Below the pieces are notes generated by a model. That model was not told where the DNA came from. It was given only the letters and a program-made list of their open reading frames with translations, and ran no database searches. From the NCBI GenBank assembly GCA_963847945.1, contig CAWKBX010000018.1:124001-188000 (forward strand): a DNA stretch of 64,000 nt, written 5' to 3'. This document shows, piece by piece, positions 35,318 to 44,023 of the stretch; positions within the stretch are counted from its first letter, which is position 1; the number at the start of each line of letters is the position of its first letter. The translations under genes were made by a program, and so were the position numbers. This stretch comes from JANMJD01 sp963847945. Lineage in GTDB: Bacteria > Actinomycetota > Acidimicrobiia > Acidimicrobiales > Ilumatobacteraceae.

Positions 35318-35978
35318 CTAGTTGCCCGACTCGGGAGTCGGCGCCAACCATTGTCTGACCAGGTCGTCGCGTCGGGCGGCCCATTCCTCGACGGTGATGG
35401 CGTAGCGAACGTGATCTTCCCATTCGCCGGCGATTTCGAGGAAACGAAGAGCCACGCCCTCCTCTCGGATCATCAGTTTTTCGACGACCCGCCGACTGTT
35501 GTGATTGCGCGGCACGATGCAGATCTCGACACGATGCAGCCGCAGATCCTCGAAGCCGTGGCGCAAGGCGATGACGACGCCCTCGGGGATGAACCCGTAG
35601 CCGGCGCGCCGTTCGTCGATCCAATACCCGAGCGTCGCCGTTTGGGCAGCCCCGCGCTGGACGTTGTTCAGATTGATCTCGCCGGCGATGGTGCCGCCGA
35701 CGAACACCCCGAAGCTGTGGGCCTGGCCGTATTGCCGTTCCTTGTCACGGCTTGAGCACCGCGCGAGAAACGCGTCCGCGATGCTGGGCCGGATCGGGTG
35801 ATCCGGGAGCGCGCGACGGCTCCCATCGGGTGAGCCAGGCCTCATTGGCGCGGCGAACCTCGCCCCACGCCACAAAGTCGGGCCCGACGAGTGGCCGGAG
35901 CATGACCCGACGGCCGTACAGACGCAGGCCGCCGCCCGCCCCGGCGGCCGGGTGTTGGGAGCGCGGGAACTGGGTCAA
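35318..35978 (-). CDS. RimJ/RimL-type GNAT N-acetyltransferase, one frameshift
   Basis: ATG 35978 gives MTQFPRSQHPAAGAGGGLRL and RVMLRPLVGPDFVAWGEVRR up to TRWEPSRA. Near 35815 the frame changes at a CGCGCG run and continues LPDHPIRPSIADAFLARCSS. The family core FGVFVGGTIAGEINLNNVQR and YWIDERRAGYGFIPEGVVIA follows, then EICIVPRNHNSRRVVEKL to 35318. Joined length is about 219, normal for RimJ/RimL. Such enzymes acetylate protein N-termini or aminoglycosides. The start overlaps the Ppx/GppA stop (ATGA), so it is the last gene of the mocA-coxG-DUF501-ppx operon. The shift is probably an indel error. Confidence 0.75.
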
Positions 35979-36920
35979 ACCGCTGCTCCCGAATCACCGA
36001 TTACCGCCAACGTTTCGCGGGCCAGTCCGTGAGCGAGCCCGCGGGTCGACACGGTGATCTCGTCGATCTGAAGCCGCCGCATGATGGCCACGAGTGCGCA
36101 GCAACCGCCGACGATCACCTCGACCCGATCGGCGGGCAGGCCCGGGTTGTGGGCGCGATCGGTACGCGACTCGGTGGCCAGGGTGCGGAACACGTCTTCG
36201 GCGGCCGAACGGGTGAGGTGGAAGCCGTCGACGGTGGCTTCGTCCCAGGTGAGCAAGCCGATCTCAACGGCGGCGACGGTGACGATGGTGCCGGCGACGC
36301 CCACCCATTCCTCGACATCGCCAACGTGCGGTACCTCACGGGCGACGTCGTCGGTATGGTCGAAGGCGAGCCCGATGGCATTGGTCAACTCCTCGGGGAG
36401 CGCAGGATCATGGTGGAGCTCGGTGGCGGTCAATCGGGCCGACCCGAACGGCATCGATCGACTCATCTCGGGCGTGTCCGCGGTCGTTCCGATGGCGATC
36501 TCGGTGCTTCCGGCTCCGATATCGATCAGCCCGCAGCGCTTGCCGAGCGTCGACGCACCGCGCCCGCCGAATGCGCCGCGCCACGACAACCGGGCTTCGG
36601 TCTCGGGATCGATCACGACGCCGGTGACGCCGAGGGTTTCGGCGATCGCCGCCAGCAACGCGCCGGCATTCGACGCCCGGCGACCGGCCTCGGTGACCGT
36701 GGCGACGATCGTGCCGGCCCCGTGGCGCTCGGCCGACTGGCGTCCGGCGCGCAACGTCGCCACCACCCGCTCGATCGCCTCGGGGGCGAGGGTGCCGGTG
36801 GCATCGAGGCCTCGCGGACAGCGCCGTGACCGCAACGCGGTGATCGAGGACGGCGCCGTCGGGGGTCATGACGACCAGCGTCACCGTGTTGCTGCCGATG
36901 TCGAAGGCGGCGACGGTCAC
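35975..36920 (-). CDS. Ppx/GppA-family exopolyphosphatase, one frameshift
   Basis: ATG 36920 begins MTVAAFDIGSNTVTLVVMTP, the ASKHA phosphate-1 motif, and runs to about 36810. There the frame changes and resumes at RGLDATGTLAPEAIERVVAT. GTIVATVTEAGRRASN, DPETEARLSWRGAF, LIDIGAGSTEIAIG (phosphate-2) and WVGVAGTIVTVAAVE (adenosine motif) are present. The joined protein is about 315 residues, as expected for the actinobacterial short form. It degrades polyphosphate or pppGpp. Its start overlaps the DUF501 stop. In many actinobacteria DUF501-ppx follow eno-ftsB, but here those two are 25 kb away. Confidence 0.82.
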
Positions 36921-37396
36921 GCGTCGGCTCCTTCTTGGTCGGCGTCGGCACCCGTCGCCGCGATGGCATCGAATCGGGCCTGGACCCAGGCCCCGACCGG
37001 GTCATCTCCGCCTGCAAGAAACCAGGCGTAGTGGGCATGGAGACACTTCACGCCGATACGGGTCCCGGCAACCCCGCCCGACGGACGCGGGCCGAGATGG
37101 CCGGCAGGCAACGCCGCGTCGCGTTCGGCGGCGTAGCGGGTATGGGCTTCGGCGATCAGTTCCAGGCCGATCTCGGCCTCGGCTCGATTGACGCCGCCAT
37201 CGGACTCGAGCTGGCCGACAGCCGTATGCAGCTCACGGCCGACCAACCAATAGCGCGTCGGCATCGGCGTTCCGTCGGGGAGGAGCGGAGCGTTGCGGAT
37301 GACAACGGGCGCGCCCGTGCGATCGCGCACGACCACGTCGAAGTCGGCTACCGGAGGGCGGCCAAGGAGTTGCGTGACCTGATCCCGATCGTCCAT
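36917..37396 (-). CDS. DUF501 domain-containing protein
   Basis: The 159-residue product starts MDDRDQVTQLLGRPPVADFD. It contains VVIRNAPLLPDGTPMPTRYW, GVNRAEAEIGLELIAEAHTR, GGVAGTIGVKCLHAHYAWFL-like GVKCLHAHYAWFLAGGDDP and VGAWVQARFD, the DUF501 signature with conserved Cys, His and Asp. The function is unknown; the family is nearly always next to Ppx/GppA, with which it overlaps here. The start ATG 37396 lies 20 bases behind the CoxG stop. Confidence 0.85.
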   Translation of the reverse strand: MDDRDQVTQLLGRPPVADFDVVVRDRTGAPVVIRNAPLLPDGTPMPTRYWLVGRELHTAVGQLESDGGVNRAEAEIGLELIAEAHTRYAAERDAALPAGHLGPRPSGGVAGTRIGVKCLHAHYAWFLAGGDDPVGAWVQARFDAIAATGADADQEGADA

Positions 37397-37416
37397 CGCC
37401 GACCGGCTACTCGCGC

Positions 37417-38107
37417 TCAGCCCTTGCGGCGGCGAAGGAGCAGGAGGATGAGCAGAAGCGCGGCCGCGATCGGGGCAAGGCGCTTGAGCATAGGAGCCCC
37501 CGGCGGTCTCGAGCAGGTCGATCGGTTCGGCCGGCTTGCTTTCGATCTTGCGGACCTTCGGCTCCTCGGGGGCGGCGGTCGGCGGCACGTCGGTAGCGGG
37601 GCCGACCGGCGGGGCCAATTCCTCGGCGGCGGGCTCGTCGGCCACTGACGCTGCGGCGTCCTGGCTGAGCACCTGGGTTTCGAGGTTGGTGACGAACTGC
37701 TTGAGCAGTTTGTCACTGACATCGGCCATTGCCCCGCGGCCGAACTGGGCGACCTTGCCGGTGATCGTCAGGTCGGTGGTCACTACACATTTCGTTGTCG
37801 TCTCGTCGACCGAGGTGAGCTGGGCGGTGATCAGCGCCGAGGCGTTGCCCTTGCCGCCGGTGTCACGACCCTCGCCCTTGAGCACGGCCTTGTGGTTGAC
37901 ATCGTCGCGCTCGACGAAGTGAGCCTGGCCCTTGAACTGGGCGCTGATCGGGCCGACCTTGACCTTTACGTGGCCGCGGTAGTTCTCGCCTTCGATCTCT
38001 GTGAGCTGAGCGCCCGGCATGCAGGGGGCGATGAGCTCCAGATCGGTGAGCGTTGCCCATGTCTTTTCGATCGAGGCGTTCACCGTGAACTCGTTGATCA
38101 ATTCCAT
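37417..38107 (-). CDS. CoxG/SRPBCC-family protein with membrane tail, one frameshift
   Basis: ATG 38107 gives MELINEFTVNASIEKTWATL, and then CMPGAQLTEIEGENYRGHVK and LKGEGRDTGGKGNASALITA, the CoxG (carbon monoxide dehydrogenase subunit G) START-like fold. A Pro/Glu-rich linker (190-225) follows. Near 37500 a GGGGG run shifts the frame, and the correct end APMLKRLAPIAAALLLILLL plus RRRKG gives a membrane anchor closing at 37417. CoxG helps recruit or mature molybdenum hydroxylases at the membrane. MocA precedes it with a 10-base overlap. Confidence 0.8.
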
Positions 38108-38679
38108 CGTTCGTAGTCCTCGCGGGTATCGATGTCGGCCGGATTTCCCGTGCAGGCTACTTCCGACACGAGGTCGGGCCTCAATCTCATCAGATCGCGT
38201 GCTCCGATGTCGCCGGTTTCGGGCAACAGCGGCCATACCTCGGCGGCCAGCCGCACCGGGTTCGCCCGGTGACCCTCATAGGTCGCTACCGCGATCGGGG
38301 CATCGGTCGTCGCCAGCAGGTACCAGGCGCTTGCCGGGATGAGGGGCTGATCGGCGGGGCCGGTGATGAGGGCGGTCGCCCGGCATTGGCGAGCATGGTG
38401 GATGCCGACCTGCAGAGTGGTCGCCATGCCCTCGGCCCACCGCGGATTGTGGAGCACCGCCACGCCGTCGGGAACGGGCGGGTGCTCGTCGATCGCGCCC
38501 CAGACAATCGCCGCCGGAAGGCCGGCGTCGAGAATGGCGTCAAGCGCCCATCGATAGATCGGCCGGCCGCGAAACGGCATCAGCAGCTTGTGTTCCGGGC
38601 CGGCGAACCGTGTACCCGCGCCGCCGGCGAGCAGTACGGCGACGACCTTCGCGTGGCCGAGTGAACGCTGAACGTTCAT
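38098..38679 (-). CDS. MocA/MobA-like molybdenum cofactor nucleotidyltransferase
   Basis: The 193-residue protein begins MNVQRSLGHAKVVAVLLAGG, then AGTRFAGPEHKLLMPFRGRP, the NTP-binding loop of NTP_transf_3. ALITGPADQPLIPASAW and YEGHRANPVRLAAEVW are the other signature blocks of MocA, which adds CMP to molybdopterin for xanthine-dehydrogenase-type enzymes. The start at 38679 matches the family; the longer frame does not. It leads the operon mocA-coxG-DUF501-ppx-GNAT and serves the CoxSLM enzyme encoded at 47-51 kb. Confidence 0.85.
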   Translation of the reverse strand: MNVQRSLGHAKVVAVLLAGGAGTRFAGPEHKLLMPFRGRPIYRWALDAILDAGLPAAIVWGAIDEHPPVPDGVAVLHNPRWAEGMATTLQVGIHHARQCRATALITGPADQPLIPASAWYLLATTDAPIAVATYEGHRANPVRLAAEVWPLLPETGDIGARDLMRLRPDLVSEVACTGNPADIDTREDYERWN

Positions 38680-38898
38680 GTCTTCCCCTATTCGGTGGCC
38701 GTATGTGTCGGAAAGATTACGAAATGGTTGCATCCCGTCGTTGATTCTGGTTACCGTACTGGCGGGCTGAGTCGAACGACCTATCTGTCGCTCGTTCGGT
38801 GCGGTGCTCTCGTACGGCGCTGCAGCAGCTTGGTGGGTGGAGCCACGACCATTTCATAGGCGCGCATCGACGCGTCCTGCAAAGGACCTACATCTCTC

Positions 38899-39801
38899 AT
38901 GCTTCCAAGTACCAAGGCGCTTGTGCGTCTCGCAATCCTTCCGGTTTCGATTGCAGCGATCGCAGGGTGCCAGCCCGGTTCCGATCAGGTCCGACTCCTC
39001 GGAGCCGTGGGTCTGACCGCCGAAGCAACCTCGTTTCTCCCCTCGGTCGGCGGCAGCACCGTCGCCGCGACACCAACTCCCGGCTCGGCTCTCAGCTCGG
39101 TTGAGCAGGTCATCGATGTGACGGCCGGTCCCGATTCTCGCGGTGTCGGCTCGGCCGCAGCCGAACTCCTGGTACAAGCCGAGCGCCAAGACGCGCCAAC
39201 GGCGCCCTCCGAGCCCACCACGCCGGCTCCGGCTCCAGCCCCCGTCGGTCCCGCGATCGCCCCGTTCGCGGCGTTCGCGGCTGGTCCTCCATCGGCGGTC
39301 GTCACCGGAGCGATGGGCACCCTGAACTGGCTCGCCGCCGGTGATCGCGCCGCTTACACAACCGGTCTGGCGGCATTGAGTCGCAGCGTCGGCGAGGTCA
39401 CCGGGGTGTCCGCCGACGCCCTGTTGATGGCATGGAACGCGGCCGGTGATCTCCGCATGGAAGCGCTGCTCGCCGCGTTGACCCAGGTGGGCGTGAGCTA
39501 CAGCTACGCATCCTCCACGCCGGGGCGAGCCTTCGACTGCTCGGGTCTGGTGAGCTGGGCGTGGGGGCTTGCCGGTACGTCGTTGCCCCATCAGTCGAGC
39601 GCGATCATCGACTCGTTGCCTCACGGCGACATCGCCACGGTGCTGCCGGCCGACGTGCTCTGGTATCCGGGCCATGTCAGCCTGGCCCTCGGCGTGAGCG
39701 ACGCCTACATAGACGCGCCCAACAGCGGCAACACCGTACGGATCGAAGGTGGTCACAGCGCGAGCGCCGCTCGTCGTCTGGTCGTTGGAGTGGTCGCCTG
39801 A
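38899..39801 (+). CDS. NlpC/P60-family lipoprotein peptidase
   Basis: The 300-residue product has a lipobox IAGC (Cys24) and a long Ala/Pro/Thr-rich spacer with low complexity. The C-terminal NlpC/P60 domain has Cys214 in FDCSGLVSWAWG, His259 in YPGHVSLALGV, and a polar third residue in YIDAPNSGNTVRIEGG. It is likely a cell-wall D,L-endopeptidase or amidase tethered outside. The spacing from Cys to His (45) is normal. The region 38680-38898 ahead of it has no recognisable riboswitch. Confidence 0.86.
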   Translation: MLPSTKALVRLAILPVSIAAIAGCQPGSDQVRLLGAVGLTAEATSFLPSVGGSTVAATPTPGSALSSVEQVIDVTAGPDSRGVGSAAAELLVQAERQDAPTAPSEPTTPAPAPAPVGPAIAPFAAFAAGPPSAVVTGAMGTLNWLAAGDRAAYTTGLAALSRSVGEVTGVSADALLMAWNAAGDLRMEALLAALTQVGVSYSYASSTPGRAFDCSGLVSWAWGLAGTSLPHQSSAIIDSLPHGDIATVLPADVLWYPGHVSLALGVSDAYIDAPNSGNTVRIEGGHSASAARRLVVGVVA

Positions 39802-39848
39802 CCAACGCCTGACCTGCACGATCGCGGAGTGGTCGCGCCGAGCCGGGG

Positions 39849-40658
39849 TCACCCCTGGGCGTGGATTGCTCCCGACGCGTCCCGCAATGAAGGGACGTCG
39901 CGTCCGGTTCGCCGGGCGATGATCTCGGCACAGATCGACACGGCAGTCTCCTCGGGTGTCCGCGCTCCGAGGTCGAGACCGATCGGTGACATCAAGCGGC
40001 CGACGTCGGCCGGGTCGGTCAGACCAACCTCGGCCAGCCGCTCCATCCGCTTGGCGTGCGTCTTGCGCGATCCCATTACCCCGATGTACCCGACTTTCGT
40101 GCCGAGCGCGCCCTGCACCGCCGGGACGTCGAACTTCGGGTCATGGGTGAGAATGCAGACCGCATCGCGTGAGCCGAGCGACGCGCCCCTCTCGGTGAAC
40201 ATCGGCGTCGGCCAGGTCACGATCACCTCGTCGGCCATCGGGAAGCGGCGCCGAGTGGCGAAGATCTCGCGGGCGTCACAGACGATGACCCGGTAGCCGA
40301 GCACCTTGGCAACCTTGCCGAGCGCGGCGGTGAAGTCGACGGCACCGAAGATCCACATCTGCGGCGGTGGAGCCCAACTTTCGACGAAAACGCTGACCGT
40401 TGGGGTGTCGACGAGATCTTCGGGAGTCGACTGGCCCTCGGGGCCGTAATGGCGGACCCCGGTCCGGCCGGCTTCGAGCTCACCCGCCGCGTCGCGCACC
40501 ACGATGCGATCGAGTTCGGAATGTCCGAGCGTGCCACGGGTGACGCCGGTGCCCTCGATGAGCAGGCGGTTTCCGATGCCGGGTCCGTCGATGATCGTGG
40601 CCAGGGCGACGGGGCTCTGGGCGCGGATCAGGTCGCGCAGGTGATCGAAGATCGTCAC
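39849..40658 (-). CDS. XdhC/CoxI-family molybdenum hydroxylase maturation factor
   Basis: The 269-residue protein has an N-terminal XdhC_CoxI half (ALATIIDGPGIGNRLLIEGT) and a C-terminal Rossmann half. The latter includes MWIFGAVDFTAALGKVAKVL, VIVCDAREIFATRRRFPMAD, AVCILTHDPKFDVPAVQGAL and YIGVMGSRKTHAKRMERLAE. XdhC binds Moco, guards its sulfuration and inserts it into the large subunit. GAVDF replaces the more usual GAGH at the nucleotide loop. It lies six bases after the short XdhC-like gene upstream. Confidence 0.86.
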   Translation of the reverse strand: MTIFDHLRDLIRAQSPVALATIIDGPGIGNRLLIEGTGVTRGTLGHSELDRIVVRDAAGELEAGRTGVRHYGPEGQSTPEDLVDTPTVSVFVESWAPPPQMWIFGAVDFTAALGKVAKVLGYRVIVCDAREIFATRRRFPMADEVIVTWPTPMFTERGASLGSRDAVCILTHDPKFDVPAVQGALGTKVGYIGVMGSRKTHAKRMERLAEVGLTDPADVGRLMSPIGLDLGARTPEETAVSICAEIIARRTGRDVPSLRDASGAIHAQG

Positions 40659-40664
40659 GTCGGT

Positions 40665-40979
40665 CTACCAGTCGAGGGGTTCGATGAACAGGTGGATCGT
40701 GCCGCCGCACGTGAGGCCGACTGAGAATGCCTCGTCGTCGGAGTATCCGAACTTGACCATCCGCGCCGTGCCGGTTGCCAGGACATCGAGGGATTCCGAG
40801 ACGACGGCGCCCTCGACGCACCCGCCGCTGACCGAGCCAGCCACCTCGCCGTCCTCGGCCACGGCCATCGCCGCTCCCGGGTCGCGCGGTCCGGAGCCTT
40901 CGATATTGACCACGCGGGCCAACGCCACGCGCTTGCCCATCGACCGCCACCGCTCGATGTCGTCGAGAATCTCATGCAT
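40665..40979 (-). CDS. Short XdhC/CoxI N-terminal domain protein
   Basis: This 104-residue protein consists only of the XdhC_CoxI domain: ERWRSMGKRVALARVVNIEG, SGPRDPGAAMAVAEDGEVAG, SVSGGCVEGAVV with a conserved Cys, and LTCGGTIHLFIEPLDW. It overlaps the CoxE gene by eight bases and leads into the full-length XdhC, so the domain occurs twice in one operon, as in many cox clusters (CoxF/CoxI). A role in Moco handling is inferred. Confidence 0.84.
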   Translation of the reverse strand: MHEILDDIERWRSMGKRVALARVVNIEGSGPRDPGAAMAVAEDGEVAGSVSGGCVEGAVVSESLDVLATGTARMVKFGYSDDEAFSVGLTCGGTIHLFIEPLDW

Positions 40980-42180
40980 GATCCGCTCCCTTGCTGGTCT
41001 TGTGTCCGTCGATCACCCGGGCGAGTTCTTCCATCGCCGAGATCGAATGTCCTTCGACGAAGGCGTCAACATACGGCAGGGCGGCCGCCATTCCCCGGGC
41101 GAGGGGTGCATACCCCGGCGTCACCTTCAACGGGTTGACCCAGATCAGTCGATGGGCAATCCGTGACAGGCGCGCCATCTGCTCGGCCAACTCGTCGGGG
41201 CTACCGCGATCCCAGCCGTCGGAGAGGATGACGACGATCGCCCCGCGGGCCATGCCACGCACCCCCCACTCGTCGTTGAACCGGCGCAGGCAGTCACCCA
41301 GACGGGTGCCGCCGCTCCAGTCGGTCACTCGGTCGGCGGCTCGGGCAATGGCCTGGTCGGGGTCGCGGCTGGTGAGCTCTCGCGTCACTCGAGTCAGGCG
41401 GGTGCCAAGGGCGAATGCCTCGACGCGTTGGCGTCCGGCCACCGCGGCGTGGACGAACCGAACGAGGGCCCGCGCGTAGGGCTCCATCGAACCTGAGACA
41501 TCGAGGAGCAGCACGAGCCGCCGGTTCCGTTCGCCCGGTTCGCGTCGCTCGCGGCGAATCGGCTCGCCACCGGCACGTAGCGCGCTGCGCACGGTTCGGC
41601 GCAAATCGGGATGCGAGCCGCCGCGCCGTACCCGCACCATCCGCCGGCTGCGGCGGGGAGTTCCGGCGAGCCGCAACCGGGTCATCAGCGCGTGCGCAGT
41701 GTGCAGTTCCTCGGGGGAGTAGGCGGCGAAGTCCTTCTCACGGAGGACTTCGGCGGCAGAGAACCGTAGGTGAATCGTGGGATCGTCCGACGGATCGTTG
41801 TCGCTGTCGTCGGATGACGAGTCGTCTTCGTCATCGGAGTCGACCACGATCGTGATGTGCAGCGGCTCGGGTTCGGGTTCGTCGTCTCCCGACGGGCGTC
41901 GACCGTCGAAGAACACCTTGAACGCCCGATCGAAGAGGCCGTGGTCTTCGGGTCGGCGAACCAAAGTCGCCCGAGCCGCCCAGTAGACGTTGCGCCGCTG
42001 GCTCATCCCGACGGCTTGCAGCGCCTCGGTGAACGCCAGTACCGAGTCGATCGGGACGATCAGGCCCGCCCCGCGCAGCAGCCGCGTGAAGGCAACCGAG
42101 ATCTCCTCGGCCGTCGATTTCGGGGCCGGGTGCACGGCCGAGTGCGGGGCCGAGCGCGGGGACATATCCGCGGTTGACAT
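40972..42180 (-). CDS. CoxE-type von Willebrand factor A domain protein
   Basis: From ATG 42180 the product has 402 residues. An N-terminal helical CoxE part comes first (FTRLLRGAGLIVPIDSVLAF), followed by a long acidic Asp/Ser run (DSDDEDDSSSDDSDNDPSDD, about residues 110-140). A VWA domain follows with MIDAS DVSGS at Asp227, WSGGTRLGD and ILSDGWDRG. CoxE works with the CoxD AAA+ ATPase to assemble the [CuSMoO2] or related site of CO-dehydrogenase-type enzymes. It lies five bases after CoxD. The acidic run is unusually long. Confidence 0.87.
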   Translation of the reverse strand: MSTADMSPRSAPHSAVHPAPKSTAEEISVAFTRLLRGAGLIVPIDSVLAFTEALQAVGMSQRRNVYWAARATLVRRPEDHGLFDRAFKVFFDGRRPSGDDEPEPEPLHITIVVDSDDEDDSSSDDSDNDPSDDPTIHLRFSAAEVLREKDFAAYSPEELHTAHALMTRLRLAGTPRRSRRMVRVRRGGSHPDLRRTVRSALRAGGEPIRRERREPGERNRRLVLLLDVSGSMEPYARALVRFVHAAVAGRQRVEAFALGTRLTRVTRELTSRDPDQAIARAADRVTDWSGGTRLGDCLRRFNDEWGVRGMARGAIVVILSDGWDRGSPDELAEQMARLSRIAHRLIWVNPLKVTPGYAPLARGMAAALPYVDAFVEGHSISAMEELARVIDGHKTSKGADHA

Positions 42181-42185
42181 CGACG

Positions 42186-43118
42186 TCAGCCTGCGACCAT
42201 CCCCCGCTCGAATGCCTGCTTGACCAGGTCGGCGACACCGTTGGCCTTCACCCGTTCCTGGTCTTCGCGGTACTTCAGCACTGTTCCCAGTGTCGTTTCG
42301 ACGAGGCGTTGGTTCAAGGTGGTCGCGCCGAGCTCGCCCAAGGCTGCGGCCCAGTCGATCGTCTCGGCGACACCCGGCGGTTTGTACAGCTGCAGACCGC
42401 GCATCGCTTCCACGGCCGCGGCGACCTGGCGGGTGAGTTGTTCGGACGCTTGCGGTGCGCGCAGCCGGACGATGGCCACCTCGCGCTCGAAACTGGGATG
42501 TTCCACCCAGTGATAGAGGCACCGCCGCTTGAGCGCGTCGTGCACGTCGCGCGTGCGATTCGACGTCAGGATAACGATCGGCGGCACCGTGGCGGTGAAC
42601 GTGCCCAGCTCGGGCACGGTCACCTGATAGTCCGAGAGCACTTCGAGCAGGAACGCCTCGAACTCGTCGTCAGCCCGGTCGACCTCGTCGATCAGCAGAA
42701 TCGGGGGAGGACCGTCGCCGTGCTGAATTGAGCGCAGAATCGCCCGCTTGACTAGGAATCGCTCTGAGTACAACTGGTCTTCCAACGAGTCTGTATCGGC
42801 CTTCGAAGCTTCACCGGTCGCCTCGGCCGCTCGAAGGTGCAACAGTTGGCGCGAATAGTCCCACTCGTACACGGCCTGCGAGACGTCGATGCCTTCGTAG
42901 CACTGGAGGCGGATCAGCTCGCCGCCGGTCCACCGGCTGAGCACCTTGGCGACCTCGGTCTTGCCGACGCCCGCTTCGCCTTCGAGCAGGAGGGGGCGAC
43001 GTAGCCGCATGGCCAGGAAGACGGCAGTCGCCAGACCCTCGTCGGGCAGGTAGCCGTGGGCCTGGAGGGCCCGGATGACTTCGTGAACATTGGCTGCAGG
43101 TTGCGAATTCGCCATCAC
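42186..43118 (-). CDS. CoxD-type MoxR family AAA+ ATPase
   Basis: The 310-residue protein has Walker A GEAGVGKT (47-54), Walker B ILLIDEVDRADDEFEAFLLE, sensor 1 ILTSNRTRDVHDALKRRCLY and an Arg finger in that stretch. QCYEGIDVSQAVYEWDYSRQ is specific for CoxD-like MoxR proteins. It is a chaperone-type ATPase paired with the VWA protein CoxE just downstream. MM at 43118/43115 leaves a one-codon choice. It heads the operon CoxD-CoxE-XdhC(N)-XdhC. Confidence 0.9.
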   Translation of the reverse strand: MMANSQPAANVHEVIRALQAHGYLPDEGLATAVFLAMRLRRPLLLEGEAGVGKTEVAKVLSRWTGGELIRLQCYEGIDVSQAVYEWDYSRQLLHLRAAEATGEASKADTDSLEDQLYSERFLVKRAILRSIQHGDGPPPILLIDEVDRADDEFEAFLLEVLSDYQVTVPELGTFTATVPPIVILTSNRTRDVHDALKRRCLYHWVEHPSFEREVAIVRLRAPQASEQLTRQVAAAVEAMRGLQLYKPPGVAETIDWAAALGELGATTLNQRLVETTLGTVLKYREDQERVKANGVADLVKQAFERGMVAG

Positions 43119-43196
43119 GGCCAGCGTAGAAGGCCGAGGGGGTCGGAGCCCTGTCCGGTTGAAGTTCCGTCGGTCGCCCGGGCAATGCTGCCCGAA

Positions 43197-43910
43197 CTAC
43201 GCCGTGGCGTCGCGCATCATGCCGGTGGCGCGCTTGGCGACCTTCACCGGCACCGGCGGGTCGGCCGTCGCCACGGAGTCGAGCCAGTCTTGCGTCGGCT
43301 GGTAGAGATCGGCCCGGCATCCGCCGTGGGCACCGTACGACAGCGCCAGGCGGGTGTCGTAGATGCGCCGCATCATGATGTTGGCGGCGCAATCGGCTTC
43401 CCGCTCGTGGTGTTCGGCCGACTTGGCGTTGGGATCGGGCTCGCTGATGAATTGCAGAGCGTGGGCGATTTCGTGGAGGGCGAGGAAGCGCAGGGCGGTC
43501 TGTTGCGACTGTGAGGTGATCTCGGTGCAGTCGATGATCACCCGGGCCTGGAACTGGCCGTCGGGACGGCGGGAGCCGAGGGTGAGCCCGGTCGAGTCAA
43601 GGCCGGTGGTCTTGACCAGCTCTGCTCGCTGGGCTGCGGTCGTCGCGATGGTAAGACTGATCCGCCCGCCCAGGCGGGTTTGGAACGGAACGACCTGCTG
43701 GCCGACCGAGGTGACTTCACTGGCGCACCATTCGTGGACGCTTGAGGCGTTGGCCGTACCGGAGGGCAGCAGGACGGCGGCGATGCCGATCACCACCACC
43801 AGCGTGGCCATCAAAAACCGCACTCCGTCAAACCAGCGGGTCTCGATGCTCGCTCTGGGTGCGTCTGAGGTCTCGTGGCAGGGGACGACGGGCGCAGTGG
43901 GTGAAGTCAC
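43197..43910 (-). CDS. Secreted or membrane-anchored zincin-type metalloprotease
   Basis: The 237-residue product has a cytosolic N-terminus, one hydrophobic segment (about 34-51, LMATLVVVIGIAAVLLP) and an exported domain. HEIAHALQF (HExxH) is followed by EHHEREADCAANIMMRRIYD, which supplies a third ligand, the arrangement of gluzincin-like enzymes. Four Cys suggest disulfides. No family name is certain; it resembles small DUF-type actinobacterial metallopeptidases. It is followed by 68 bases to CoxD on the same strand, with no obvious link. Confidence 0.68.
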   Translation of the reverse strand: MTSPTAPVVPCHETSDAPRASIETRWFDGVRFLMATLVVVIGIAAVLLPSGTANASSVHEWCASEVTSVGQQVVPFQTRLGGRISLTIATTAAQRAELVKTTGLDSTGLTLGSRRPDGQFQARVIIDCTEITSQSQQTALRFLALHEIAHALQFISEPDPNAKSAEHHEREADCAANIMMRRIYDTRLALSYGAHGGCRADLYQPTQDWLDSVATADPPVPVKVAKRATGMMRDATA

Positions 43911-44023
43911 ACCACAAATCTACGTCTTCAGGTGGCCGAAAGTCGATAGTTCCTTTGACTGTTCGTGGTCAACGACCGCTATGCGTCGATACTTCTAGGA
44001 CATGGGCTGGTGCGCTGCTGAGC

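Noticed and set aside
38680..38898. A ydaO-type (c-di-AMP) riboswitch before the NlpC/P60 gene
   Set aside because: Such a riboswitch often precedes wall hydrolases, but the conserved core blocks are not found here, only a chance GGAGCCAC.
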